NCBI GenBank assembly: GCA_045642225.1
Contig: JAZUIN010000080.1
Span: 1 to 64,000 of the forward strand
DNA: 64,000 bases
Direction: 5' to 3'
From: RUG191 sp045642225
GTDB lineage: Bacteria; Bacillota; Clostridia; Lachnospirales; Lachnospiraceae
Below are positions 33,001-41,439 of this stretch, piece after piece (within the stretch, counting starts at the first letter, position 1; each line of letters starts with the position of its first letter). The notes beneath the pieces were generated by a model, which ran no database searches, was not told the DNA's origin, and worked only from the letters and a program-made list of their open reading frames with translations. The position numbers and the translations under genes are program-made.

Positions 33001-35037
33001 ATGAGAATTAGAGATTTGCTTGTTGCTGATTCAATTCAGATTGGTGGTAGTGCTTCTAATAAAGAAGATGCTATTAAGAAAATGGTGGATCTAATGGTTA
33101 AGCAAGGCAACATAAACGATCGTGACGTTTATGAAAAAGGTGTTTTTGCTAGAGAGGAAGAAGGAACAACAGGAATTGGTGAAGGTATTGCTATTCCTCA
33201 CTGTAAATCTGATGCTGTTTCTAAGCCGGGATTAGCAGCAATGGTTCTTTCTGAAGGTGTTGATTATGATGCTTTAGATGGTGAAGTTGTTGATTTGATT
33301 TTCCTTATTGCAGCACCTAATACTGAGGATAATGTCCATTTAGATGTTCTAAGTACATTATCAACATTGTTGATGGATGAGAAATTCCAAGCTGATTTAA
33401 GAGCAGCAAAGTCTGCTGAGGATTTACTTAAAGTTATTGACGCTGCAGAGGCTGATAAAGCAGAGGCTGACGCAGCTAAAGAAGAAGTTAAGAATGCTGC
33501 AGTAGTTGCTGTTACAGCGTGTCCTACAGGAATTGCACATACATATATGGCTGCTGAGGCTATTGAGAAGGCTGGTGAGGCTTTAGGTGTTCCTGTTAAG
33601 GTTGAGACGAGAGGATCTGGCGGTGCCAAAAATGTTTTGACAGATGAAGATATTGCCAATGCAACAGGTGTTATTGTTGCTTGTGATACTAAGGTTCCAA
33701 TGGACAGATTTGCAGGTAAACCTTTACTTGAGGTTCATGTTGCAGAAGGAATCAATAATGCAGAAGAATTGGTTACTAAAGCATCAAAAGGTGATGCTCC
33801 AAAATATGTAGCTAAGGCTGGTGCAAAGAAGACAGAAGAGAAGAAAGCAACAGGTTCAATTGGACATAGAGCTTATACTCACCTTATGAGTGGTGTTTCT
33901 CATATGCTTCCATTCGTAATTGGTGGTGGTATTCTTATTGCAATAGCATTTTTGATTGATACTATTATGGGATATGGTGATATTGGTGATGCATTTGGAT
34001 CAGCAACTCCTATTTCTGCATTAATTAAATATATTGGTGGTACTATAATGGGACTAATGGTTCCAGTACTTGCTGGATATATTGCTTATTCTATCGCTGA
34101 TAGACCAGGTCTTGCAGTTGGTTTCTTAGGCGGTTTGTTAGCAACAAATGGTAATGCATTAGTTTCAGATTATAGTTGGTCAAATCTTGGCGGATTTAAC
34201 AAGTTCGTACAAAACTTTGCATTTATGGGTGAGAACTCAGGAAATACTGTATCTGGTTTTTTAGGTGGTATTGCTGCAGGTTTCTTAGCTGGTGCAGTTG
34301 TGCTGTTGCTCAAGAAAATATGTAAGAATATGCCAGAATCGTTGGATGGTCTTAAACCAATGTTGATTTATCCAGTTGTAGGTACATTTATCGTTGGTAT
34401 TATAATGTGCTTCGTATTAAATCCAATTATTGGTTTAATTAATACAGGATTATCTGTTGCTCTTACAGCAGTTGGTAATTCAGGAATGATTTGGTTACTA
34501 GGATTGATTCTAGGTGGAATGATGGCTATCGATATGGGTGGTCCTATTAATAAGGCAGCATACGTATTTGGTACAGGTATGTTAACACAAGCGGCTGATT
34601 ACATCGCAGCTGGAGCATCAAGCTCAGACGTTAAGGTACAAGTATGCTACATTGCTATGGCATCAGTAATGGTAGGTGGTATGGTTCCACCATTAGGTAT
34701 TGCGTTAGCTTGCCAATTCTTCCCTAAGAAGTTTACTGAAGAAGAGAAGAAGACTAAGATTACAAATATTATTATGGGTGCTTCATTTATTACAGAAGGT
34801 GCAATTCCATTTGCAGCATCTGATCCAGGTCGTGTAATTCCAGCAACACTTGCAGGCGCTGGTGTAGCAGGTTTACTTTCAGCATTATTTGGATGTACAT
34901 TGATGGCTCCTCATGGTGGTATTTTCGTATTTGCTACAGTAGGAAATCCATTGCTTTATATTGTTTCTTGGTTAGTTGGATCGGCAGTAACTTGTATTTT
35001 ACTCGGAATACTCAAGAAAAATGCCGCTGACAGATAA
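33001..35037 (+). CDS. fruA: PTS fructose transporter subunit IIABC
   Basis: 678 aa. IIA domain residues 1-150 with phosphorylated His67 (GIAIPHCKS); Ala/Glu-rich linker; IIB about 165-265 with Cys174 (VTACPTGIAHTYMAAEAIE); IIC about 290-675 with multiple membrane helices and GGMMAIDMGGPINKAAYVFG. Takes up fructose and delivers fructose 1-phosphate. RBS AAAGGAGG. Energy comes from HPr and EI encoded just downstream. Confidence 0.95.
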   Translation: MRIRDLLVADSIQIGGSASNKEDAIKKMVDLMVKQGNINDRDVYEKGVFAREEEGTTGIGEGIAIPHCKSDAVSKPGLAAMVLSEGVDYDALDGEVVDLIFLIAAPNTEDNVHLDVLSTLSTLLMDEKFQADLRAAKSAEDLLKVIDAAEADKAEADAAKEEVKNAAVVAVTACPTGIAHTYMAAEAIEKAGEALGVPVKVETRGSGGAKNVLTDEDIANATGVIVACDTKVPMDRFAGKPLLEVHVAEGINNAEELVTKASKGDAPKYVAKAGAKKTEEKKATGSIGHRAYTHLMSGVSHMLPFVIGGGILIAIAFLIDTIMGYGDIGDAFGSATPISALIKYIGGTIMGLMVPVLAGYIAYSIADRPGLAVGFLGGLLATNGNALVSDYSWSNLGGFNKFVQNFAFMGENSGNTVSGFLGGIAAGFLAGAVVLLLKKICKNMPESLDGLKPMLIYPVVGTFIVGIIMCFVLNPIIGLINTGLSVALTAVGNSGMIWLLGLILGGMMAIDMGGPINKAAYVFGTGMLTQAADYIAAGASSSDVKVQVCYIAMASVMVGGMVPPLGIALACQFFPKKFTEEEKKTKITNIIMGASFITEGAIPFAASDPGRVIPATLAGAGVAGLLSALFGCTLMAPHGGIFVFATVGNPLLYIVSWLVGSAVTCILLGILKKNAADR

Positions 35038-35073
35038 ATAACATAATATTTTTTACAAAAGGAGGTTTTACTA

Positions 35074-35331
35074 ATGAAAGAATTTAAGTATGTAATTACT
35101 GATCCAGAAGGTATCCATGCTCGTCCAGCGGGTGTTATGGTTAAACAAGCTGCAGGATATGCATGTAATGTTACTATTGCAAAGGATGGTAAAGAAGTTG
35201 ATGCTAAGCGTATTATGGGTGTAATGTCACTCGGAGTAAAATGCGGCATGGAAGTTACAATTAAATGTGACGGAGATGGCGAAGATACAGCTATTGCTGA
35301 ACTCGAAGCATTTTTCAAAGAAAACTTATAA
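35074..35331 (+). CDS. ptsH: HPr phosphocarrier protein, lacking Ser46
   Basis: 85 aa, standard length. Active-site His15 in PEGIHARPAG is intact, so it can relay phosphate from EI to EIIA. The regulatory position normally Ser46 (K-S-I-M-G) is Arg here (A-K-R46-I-M-G-V-M-S-L-G), which should prevent phosphorylation by HPr kinase and so CcpA co-repression (inferred from family knowledge). RBS AAAGGAGG. Located between fruA and ptsI. Confidence 0.93.
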   Translation: MKEFKYVITDPEGIHARPAGVMVKQAAGYACNVTIAKDGKEVDAKRIMGVMSLGVKCGMEVTIKCDGDGEDTAIAELEAFFKENL

Positions 35332-35354
35332 AACATTTTTATATGGAGGTTGCT

Positions 35355-36974
35355 ATGGAATATAATGGAAAAAGCGTTTTTAACGGAATAGCAATTGGGG
35401 ATATTTACATTCTAGATAAAGATGATGATGTTGTAAAAAGAGAACGTGTTGAAGACTTAGAAGCTGAAGTAAAACGTTTTCTTGATGCAAGAGAGTTGGC
35501 AAAGAAGCAATTACAAAAGCTATACGACAAAGCTCTTCAAGAGGTTGGCGAAGCAAATGCAGCTATTTTTGAAGTTCATCAGATGATGTTAGACGATTTG
35601 GATTACGAAGAGTCGATTATCAATATGATTAATACTCAAAATGTAAATGCTGAATTTGCAGTTGCTACTACAGGAGATAATTTCTCTGAAATATTTGCAG
35701 CAATGGATGACGAGTATATGAATGCTAGAGCTGCAGATGTCAAGGACATTTCTAATCGCGTTGTATCGGTACTTCAAGGAAAAGGTGATGGATCGATAGA
35801 TTCTGACAAGCCTGTAATTATTGTTGCAGATGATTTGGCGCCATCAGAAACTGTATCTTTGGATAAGTCGTTAGTATTGTCTTTTGTTACTAGACATGGT
35901 TCTACAAATTCACATACAGCAATACTTGCTCGAACTATGAATATTCCAGCATTAATCGGAATTGATTATTCAGAGGATATAAATGGTAAATTAGCTATAG
36001 TTGATGGCTATGAAGGTAAGTTGATAGTTGAGCCTGATGAGAATACTTTGTCAGAATATCAAGAGAAGAAAGCGAAAGACGAAGAGAAGGCTAGACTTCT
36101 TCAAGATTTGAAAGGTAAATCCAATACTACAATTGACGGCAAAGAGATAAAACTTTATGCAAATATTGGTAGCGTATCTGATATAGGTAGTGTTTTAGAG
36201 AATGATGCTAGTGGTATAGGTTTATTTAGATCTGAGTTTCTATATCTTGAATCTTCAGATTATCCTACAGAGGAAGAGCAGTTTAACGCGTATCGCAAGG
36301 TGGCAGAGACTTTAGCAGACAAGAAGGTTATTATTAGAACACTAGATATTGGTGCTGATAAACAGGTTGATTATTTCAACTTGGATAAAGAAGAAAATCC
36401 TGCTTTGGGATATAGAGCTATAAGAATTTGCTTGACTAGGCCAGAAATATTTAAAACACAGCTAAGAGCATTGTTTAGAGCTAGTTATTATGGCAATATT
36501 GCTATAATGTATCCAATGATTATTTCAATGGATGAATGGTATCAAATACAAAAGGTTGTTAACGTTGTTAAGGCTGAACTTGATGAGCAAGATATTCCTT
36601 ATGGTGAAGTAGAACAAGGTGTTATGATTGAAACACCAGCAGCCGTCTTTATTTCAGATGAATTAGGTAAAGTTGCTGATTTCTTCTCTATTGGTACAAA
36701 TGATTTGACACAATATACTCTTGCTTGTGATAGACAAAATCCTAATTTGGATAATATTAATGATCCACATCACATTGCTATATTAAGAGCAATTGAGATG
36801 ACTGTTAAAAATGGTCATGCAGGTGGTGCTTGGGTTGGTATTTGTGGCGAACTTGGAGCTGACACTGAATTGACAGAGAAATTCTTGAGAATGGGAGTGG
36901 ATGAATTGTCAGTAGCGCCATCTAGAATCTTAACTGTTAGAGATAAAATACGAAGCATTGATTTATCTAAATAG
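35355..36974 (+). CDS. ptsI: Phosphoenolpyruvate-protein phosphotransferase (EI)
   Basis: 539 aa; E. coli EI is 575. Autophosphorylates on His187 (GSTNSHTAILART). The PEP-binding domain has GIGLFRSEFLYL, GYRAIRICL, GVMIETPAA, FFSIGTNDLTQYTLACDR and the catalytic Cys loop GAWVGICGELG. ATG 35355 lies 5 bases after GGAGG; the earlier ATG at 35343 overlaps the RBS. Last gene of the fru operon, before a terminator. Confidence 0.95.
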   Translation: MEYNGKSVFNGIAIGDIYILDKDDDVVKRERVEDLEAEVKRFLDARELAKKQLQKLYDKALQEVGEANAAIFEVHQMMLDDLDYEESIINMINTQNVNAEFAVATTGDNFSEIFAAMDDEYMNARAADVKDISNRVVSVLQGKGDGSIDSDKPVIIVADDLAPSETVSLDKSLVLSFVTRHGSTNSHTAILARTMNIPALIGIDYSEDINGKLAIVDGYEGKLIVEPDENTLSEYQEKKAKDEEKARLLQDLKGKSNTTIDGKEIKLYANIGSVSDIGSVLENDASGIGLFRSEFLYLESSDYPTEEEQFNAYRKVAETLADKKVIIRTLDIGADKQVDYFNLDKEENPALGYRAIRICLTRPEIFKTQLRALFRASYYGNIAIMYPMIISMDEWYQIQKVVNVVKAELDEQDIPYGEVEQGVMIETPAAVFISDELGKVADFFSIGTNDLTQYTLACDRQNPNLDNINDPHHIAILRAIEMTVKNGHAGGAWVGICGELGADTELTEKFLRMGVDELSVAPSRILTVRDKIRSIDLSK

Positions 36975-37006
36975 TATATTAAATTACATATTTATATCAA
37001 AACATG

Positions 37007-37042
37007 AAAGAAGCGCTAGAAATGGCGCTTCTTTTGTGTTTT
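37007..37042 (+). terminator. Rho-independent terminator of the fru operon
   Basis: Stem AAAGAAGCGC / GCGCTTCTTT with an 8-base loop and T-rich tail. Confidence 0.88.
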
Positions 37043-37066
37043 TTAATAAGGATTTAACACGGCAAA

Positions 37067-37123
37067 CAACAATATATAGTGTATAAATTTAAAAAAATTC
37101 AAAAAAAACACAATTTACTATTT
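37067..37123 (+). promoter_or_regulatory. Two candidate NrdR boxes upstream of nrdD
   Basis: Box 1 (37067-37082) fits the NrdR consensus acaCwAtATaTwGtgt at 14 of 16 positions; box 2 (37108-37123) at 12 of 16. Their starts are 41 bp apart, about four helical turns. NrdR represses ribonucleotide reductase genes in most bacteria. Confidence 0.55.
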
Positions 37124-37146
37124 ATTTTTTTTCGTTTTTGTATTAT

Positions 37147-37245
37147 TATAATAAGGCGCTACATATTGTGTAGGGGAGAATTTTGATGCCTACATTTTGT
37201 TTTTCGTAAAAACGAATTTGGCTAGAAATTCTGAAGAATAAGCGC
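37147..37245 (+). promoter_or_regulatory. nrdD -10 box and structured leader RNA
   Basis: TATAAT at 37147-37152 with no clear -35. The following leader can close with GCGCT (37156-37160) against AGCGC (37241-37245). Inside are three hairpins: TGTAGG/CCTACA (about 37170-37195), GTTTTT-CGT-AAAAAC (about 37199-37213) and GAATTT/AAATTC (about 37214-37232). It has no motif of a riboswitch class that I recognise. A 15-base direct repeat (AGGAAGAAGAGTTTT) follows at about 37252-37284. Confidence 0.4.
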
Positions 37246-37300
37246 ATTACATAGGAAGAAGAGTTTTAGAGGAAGAAGAGTTTTTTGAGGATTAAGTAAA

Positions 37301-39538
37301 ATGGATTTGCAAGAGATTGAAATTAAAACAAAAGTAATCAAAAGAAATGGTAGAGAAGTAAATTTTAATCTAGATAAGATTATTACTGCTATTGAGAAGG
37401 CAAATGATAATATTGAAGGTATTCATCAGATGAATGAATATCAAATTCAGGCTGTAGCAGAGAAGATTGCTAAGCAGGTTGAAGATTCAATGCATGCCAT
37501 CAATGTAGAAGATATCCAAGATATGGTTGAAACTGGTATCATGGAGATGCGTGGATACGAAGTTGCGCAAAAATATGTACGTTATAGATATAAGAGAGAG
37601 CTTTCTCGTAAATCTAATACAACAGATAATGGAATTCTAGCTTTGATTGACCAGATAAATGAAGAGGTTAAGCAAGAGAATTCTAACAAGAATCCTGTTA
37701 TTAATTCTACTCAAAGAGATTATATGGCTGGAGAAGTATCCAAAGATTTAACTAAGAGAGTACTTTTGCCAGAAGATATAACAAGAGCTCATGATGAAGG
37801 TCTTATACATTTTCATGATTCGGATTACTTTGCTCAAAGAGAGCATAACTGTGATTTGATCAATTTAGAAGATATGTTACAGAATGGAACAGTTATATCT
37901 GAGACTATGATTGAGAAGCCACATTCCTTCTTTACAGCTTGTAACGTTACAACACAAATTGTTGCACAAGTAGCTTCAAATCAATATGGTGGACAGTCAT
38001 TTTCGTTAGCTCATTTGGCTCCATTTGTTGATATTTCTCGTCAGAAGATTAAGAAGCAAGTTATAGAAGAGAGAACAGAATGTGGTGACTCTTTGGATGA
38101 AGAAATTGTTTCTAAGGTAGTAGAGAAGCGTTTGTTTACAGAGATTCAATCTGGTATACAAACTATCCAGTATCAACTAATTACACTTATGACATGTAAT
38201 GGTCAAGCGCCATTTGTAACTATGTTTATGTATTTAGACGAGGTAGAGGAAGGTCAAACTAGAGATGACCTTGCTATGCTTATTAAAGAAGTGTTACGCC
38301 AACGTATGGTAGGTGTTAAGAATGAGAAGGGTGTTCTTATTACACCAGCATTTCCAAAATTAATCTATGTATTAGATGAAGATAACATTCGTGAAGGCTC
38401 TAGATATTATGAAATAACAGAGTTGGCTGCAGCTTGTACAGCAAAGAGAATGGTACCTGATTATGTTTCAGCTAAGATTATGAAGCAGCTTAAGATAGAT
38501 AAGACTGGCAAAGGAGCGATTTATCCTCCAATGGGTTGTAGATCATTCTTGACACCAGATAGAACAACTATTGAGAATGCTGCAAATGCTAAGAATTATG
38601 ATCCAAACAAGCCAAAGTATTATGGTAGATTTAATCAAGGTGTTGTTACAATTAACCTTGTTGATGTTGCATGCTCAGCAGAAGGCAATATGGACAAGTT
38701 CTGGAGCATTCTAGAAGAGAGATTAGAATTATGCCATAAGGCACTTCGTTGTAGACATGAGAGACTACTTGGTACTGTCTCTGATGTTGCACCTATTTTG
38801 TGGCAACATGGTGCTATTGCAAGACTTGATAAGGGCGAGACTATCGATAAGTTGTTATTCGATGGTTATTCAACAATTTCGCTTGGTTATGCAGGTCTTT
38901 ATGAGATGTGCGTTAGAATGCTAGGTGTTAGTCATACAACAGAAGAGGGTAGAGATTTCTCTCTTAAAGTAATGAAGAAGCTGAATGATAAATGTGCTGA
39001 GTGGAAGGCTGCGGAGAACATTGATTATTCTGTATATGGAACTCCTATGGAGTCTACTACATATAAGTTCTCTAAATGCTTACAGAAGCGTTTTGGTATC
39101 ATTCCAGGCGTTACAGACAAGAACTATATTACTAATAGTTACCATGTTCACGTTACAGAAGAAATTGATGCCTTTAAGAAGCTCAAATTTGAAGCTGATT
39201 TCCAACAATTATCGCCAGGTGGAGCTATTTCTTATGTAGAAGTACCTAATATGCAACAGAATATACCTGCTGTAATTGCTGTTATGCAGCATATATATGA
39301 GAATATTATGTATGCTGAGCTTAATACTAAGTCAGATTACTGTGAAGTATGTAGTTATGATGGCGAAATCCAAATTGTTAAGGATGATAGCGGTAAGTTG
39401 GTTTGGGAATGCCCAAGATGCGGTAACAGAGATGAAGATAAGATGTCTGTAGCTAGAAGAACTTGTGGATATATTGGTACACAGTTCTGGAATCAAGGTA
39501 GAACTCAAGAAATTAAGGATAGAGTACTTCATTTATAA
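37301..39538 (+). CDS. nrdD: Anaerobic ribonucleoside-triphosphate reductase (class III)
   Basis: 745 aa. Glycyl-radical enzyme making dNTPs without oxygen. ATP-cone at about 10-100 (KVIKRNGREVNFNLDKIITA). The catalytic barrel follows. The C-terminal zinc site is YCEVCSYDG...ECPRCGN, and the radical site is RRTCGYIGTQFW with Gly723. NrdG, its activase, is encoded 11 bases downstream. Confidence 0.96.
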   Translation: MDLQEIEIKTKVIKRNGREVNFNLDKIITAIEKANDNIEGIHQMNEYQIQAVAEKIAKQVEDSMHAINVEDIQDMVETGIMEMRGYEVAQKYVRYRYKRELSRKSNTTDNGILALIDQINEEVKQENSNKNPVINSTQRDYMAGEVSKDLTKRVLLPEDITRAHDEGLIHFHDSDYFAQREHNCDLINLEDMLQNGTVISETMIEKPHSFFTACNVTTQIVAQVASNQYGGQSFSLAHLAPFVDISRQKIKKQVIEERTECGDSLDEEIVSKVVEKRLFTEIQSGIQTIQYQLITLMTCNGQAPFVTMFMYLDEVEEGQTRDDLAMLIKEVLRQRMVGVKNEKGVLITPAFPKLIYVLDEDNIREGSRYYEITELAAACTAKRMVPDYVSAKIMKQLKIDKTGKGAIYPPMGCRSFLTPDRTTIENAANAKNYDPNKPKYYGRFNQGVVTINLVDVACSAEGNMDKFWSILEERLELCHKALRCRHERLLGTVSDVAPILWQHGAIARLDKGETIDKLLFDGYSTISLGYAGLYEMCVRMLGVSHTTEEGRDFSLKVMKKLNDKCAEWKAAENIDYSVYGTPMESTTYKFSKCLQKRFGIIPGVTDKNYITNSYHVHVTEEIDAFKKLKFEADFQQLSPGGAISYVEVPNMQQNIPAVIAVMQHIYENIMYAELNTKSDYCEVCSYDGEIQIVKDDSGKLVWECPRCGNRDEDKMSVARRTCGYIGTQFWNQGRTQEIKDRVLHL

Positions 39539-39549
39539 TAGAGGTAGAT

Positions 39550-40056
39550 ATGAATTATTCAAATATAAAGTATTGTGATATAGCAAATGGCACTGGTGTT
39601 AGAACTAGTTTGTTTGTATCAGGATGTACACATCATTGTAAGGGATGCTTTAACCCTGAGACATGGGATTTTAACTATGGTCAAGAATTTAACGTAGATA
39701 CAATGTACGATATAGTCGTGTCACTAGAGCCTAGTTATATTTCTGGATTGTCACTACTTGGCGGAGAACCTCTTGAACCACAGAATCAAGAAGGGCTTTT
39801 GCCGCTACTTAAGTCTGTTAAAGAAAGATTTCCAGAAAAAACTATTTGGTGTTATACAGGCTATACGTTAGAAAGTGATGTCCTAAGTGAAGACGGTAAA
39901 GCACATGCTGATTGTACAGATAACTTTCTTTCATACATTGATGTAATTGTAGATGGTGAGTTTAATGAAGAATTGAAGGATATTACCTTAGAATTTAGAG
40001 GTAGTTCTAACCAAAGGATATTAAAGAAGCAGGCAGATGGTAGCTTTTCAGAGTAA
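39550..40056 (+). CDS. nrdG: Anaerobic ribonucleotide reductase activating protein
   Basis: 168 aa radical-SAM enzyme that makes the glycyl radical on NrdD. The cluster motif C-x3-C-x2-C is Cys26, Cys30, Cys33 (SGCTHHCKGCFN). GGEP-like LLGGEPLEP follows at about residue 75. RBS AGAGGTAG. Confidence 0.95.
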   Translation: MNYSNIKYCDIANGTGVRTSLFVSGCTHHCKGCFNPETWDFNYGQEFNVDTMYDIVVSLEPSYISGLSLLGGEPLEPQNQEGLLPLLKSVKERFPEKTIWCYTGYTLESDVLSEDGKAHADCTDNFLSYIDVIVDGEFNEELKDITLEFRGSSNQRILKKQADGSFSE

Positions 40057-40086
40057 AAATTAAAGAAATTTTATGCCAAAATAAAT

Positions 40087-40137
40087 AGGTTCTAATCTTT
40101 ACCCACAAGTAAAATTTAGAACCTTTTGTTTTTTTTA
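40087..40137 (+). terminator. Rho-independent terminator after nrdG
   Basis: AGGTTCTAA / TTAGAACCT stem with an inner TTTAC/GTAAA pair, then TTTGTTTTTTTT. Its A-rich upstream side may also serve the convergent yprB gene. Confidence 0.85.
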
Positions 40138-40163
40138 TTTTACATGTGTTTTCGCTAAAGATA

Positions 40164-41270
40164 TTACTTCATATAATGCGAAATAATATGCTTTATATAT
40201 ACGTCGTAGAATTTTACGTCGATGTTTTCTGGATCAAATCTAATAAATTCTTCTTTTGATGAATAATCGTCCTTGAAAATGCGATTGTCTTCAAATAGGC
40301 TATGGTCGTATATTGGAAGATAATAGCTTTCTGATGCTATATAGCAATTCTTTTGTGTTGCATTTACGGCTTCTTTCTTGTTAGAAGCGTTAAGAAGCTG
40401 TTTTGGTACGATAATATCTTCAGATGGGATATAAGCATAGTCTTTGTAATTAGTTAAATAATAGTTTAACTTCTTGTGTTGTGGCAATAGTAAAATCTTG
40501 ATTTTATTATTACGAAAAACGATATAATAAAATTCAGATTTAATCGAGAAGTCTGTTGGCAAATTATAATTTAATTTATACTCGGCTTTTAACTCGTAAT
40601 TTACAAAGTTAATTTCAGAATTAACATTTTTAGGCGAATTTTGCGTTATTGTGTCAATTTTTGGTAAAATTTTGATAATTTCGATATATCTATAAATAGT
40701 CAGAATATTTACCATCCCTGCGACATCTTCTAGGTTGTGACATATTAATTTGTTGTAATCATCAATATTTCTATCTTTTGAATAGTTGTGATATATCTTT
40801 ATTAGCTGTCCGCCATTATAAATGTCATTTCGACCTATATTAAGAAAGCTTTCTATTGTTTTTTGCTTTACATTTTCTAGATCTAATAGTTTTTTTAAGC
40901 ATTTACAGTCCTTGTAAATGTCCGTGTGAGAGTAGTCGTTGGCGTTAAAATCCAGACTGTAATGCTTACATTTTTCTTCTATAAATGGGAAATCAAAGGC
41001 TAAGCCATTAAAAGAAATAAATTTATTTGTATTTTTGATTAATTCTATGAATTTTTCGAGAATTAGAATCTCTTCTGAAGTATCCTCTGCGAAAAGTAGA
41101 GCGATTCTCATCTCATTTTCCTGTAAAAAAGCTAGCCCTATCATATAGATATGACAAGAAGTTCTAGAAAAGCCAGTTGTTTCTATATCTAGAAACATAG
41201 TATTGTCGTTCAAAAGCTTTCTTTCTTCATTTTCAATTTGTCCTTGGAATTTTTCTTCTATAACTTTCAT
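40164..41270 (-). CDS. YprB-type ribonuclease H-like 3'-5' exonuclease
   Basis: 368 aa. DEDD-fold nuclease domain at about 20-205: MFLDIETTGFSRTSCH (Exo I D-x-E), FISFNGLAFDFPFIEEKC (Exo II), and a HNLEDVAGMV segment (Exo III). The remaining C-terminal part (about 210-368) is Lys/Tyr-rich and not recognised. Bacillus YprB is longer and has TPR repeats. Function in the cell is unknown; probably DNA or RNA processing. Divergent from rnfC; no operon partner. Confidence 0.8.
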   Translation of the reverse strand: MKVIEEKFQGQIENEERKLLNDNTMFLDIETTGFSRTSCHIYMIGLAFLQENEMRIALLFAEDTSEEILILEKFIELIKNTNKFISFNGLAFDFPFIEEKCKHYSLDFNANDYSHTDIYKDCKCLKKLLDLENVKQKTIESFLNIGRNDIYNGGQLIKIYHNYSKDRNIDDYNKLICHNLEDVAGMVNILTIYRYIEIIKILPKIDTITQNSPKNVNSEINFVNYELKAEYKLNYNLPTDFSIKSEFYYIVFRNNKIKILLLPQHKKLNYYLTNYKDYAYIPSEDIIVPKQLLNASNKKEAVNATQKNCYIASESYYLPIYDHSLFEDNRIFKDDYSSKEEFIRFDPENIDVKFYDVYIKHIISHYMK

Positions 41271-41368
41271 AATAATATTTTAACAAAAAAATCCTCTATA
41301 TTATAGTAAAATGTCAAAATATGTTTGTTAAAAATTAAACTATTGTTAAAAATATGTAATAAATGTGT

Positions 41369-41374
41369 TATAAT
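41369..41374 (+). promoter_or_regulatory. -10 box of the rnf operon
   Basis: TATAAT at 41369-41374 with a weak TTAAAA 17 bp upstream (41346-41351), 66 bases before rnfC. Confidence 0.5.
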
Positions 41375-41439
41375 TTCTTTTAACTGTGGAAAATATTTCA
41401 CTGAAACTATTATATTCATGAAAGAGAGGAAGACGATTT

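Noticed and set aside
37147..37300. Cobalamin or purine riboswitch before nrdD
   Set aside because: Neither the B12-box nor the conserved purine-junction bases are present; kept only as an unassigned structured leader.
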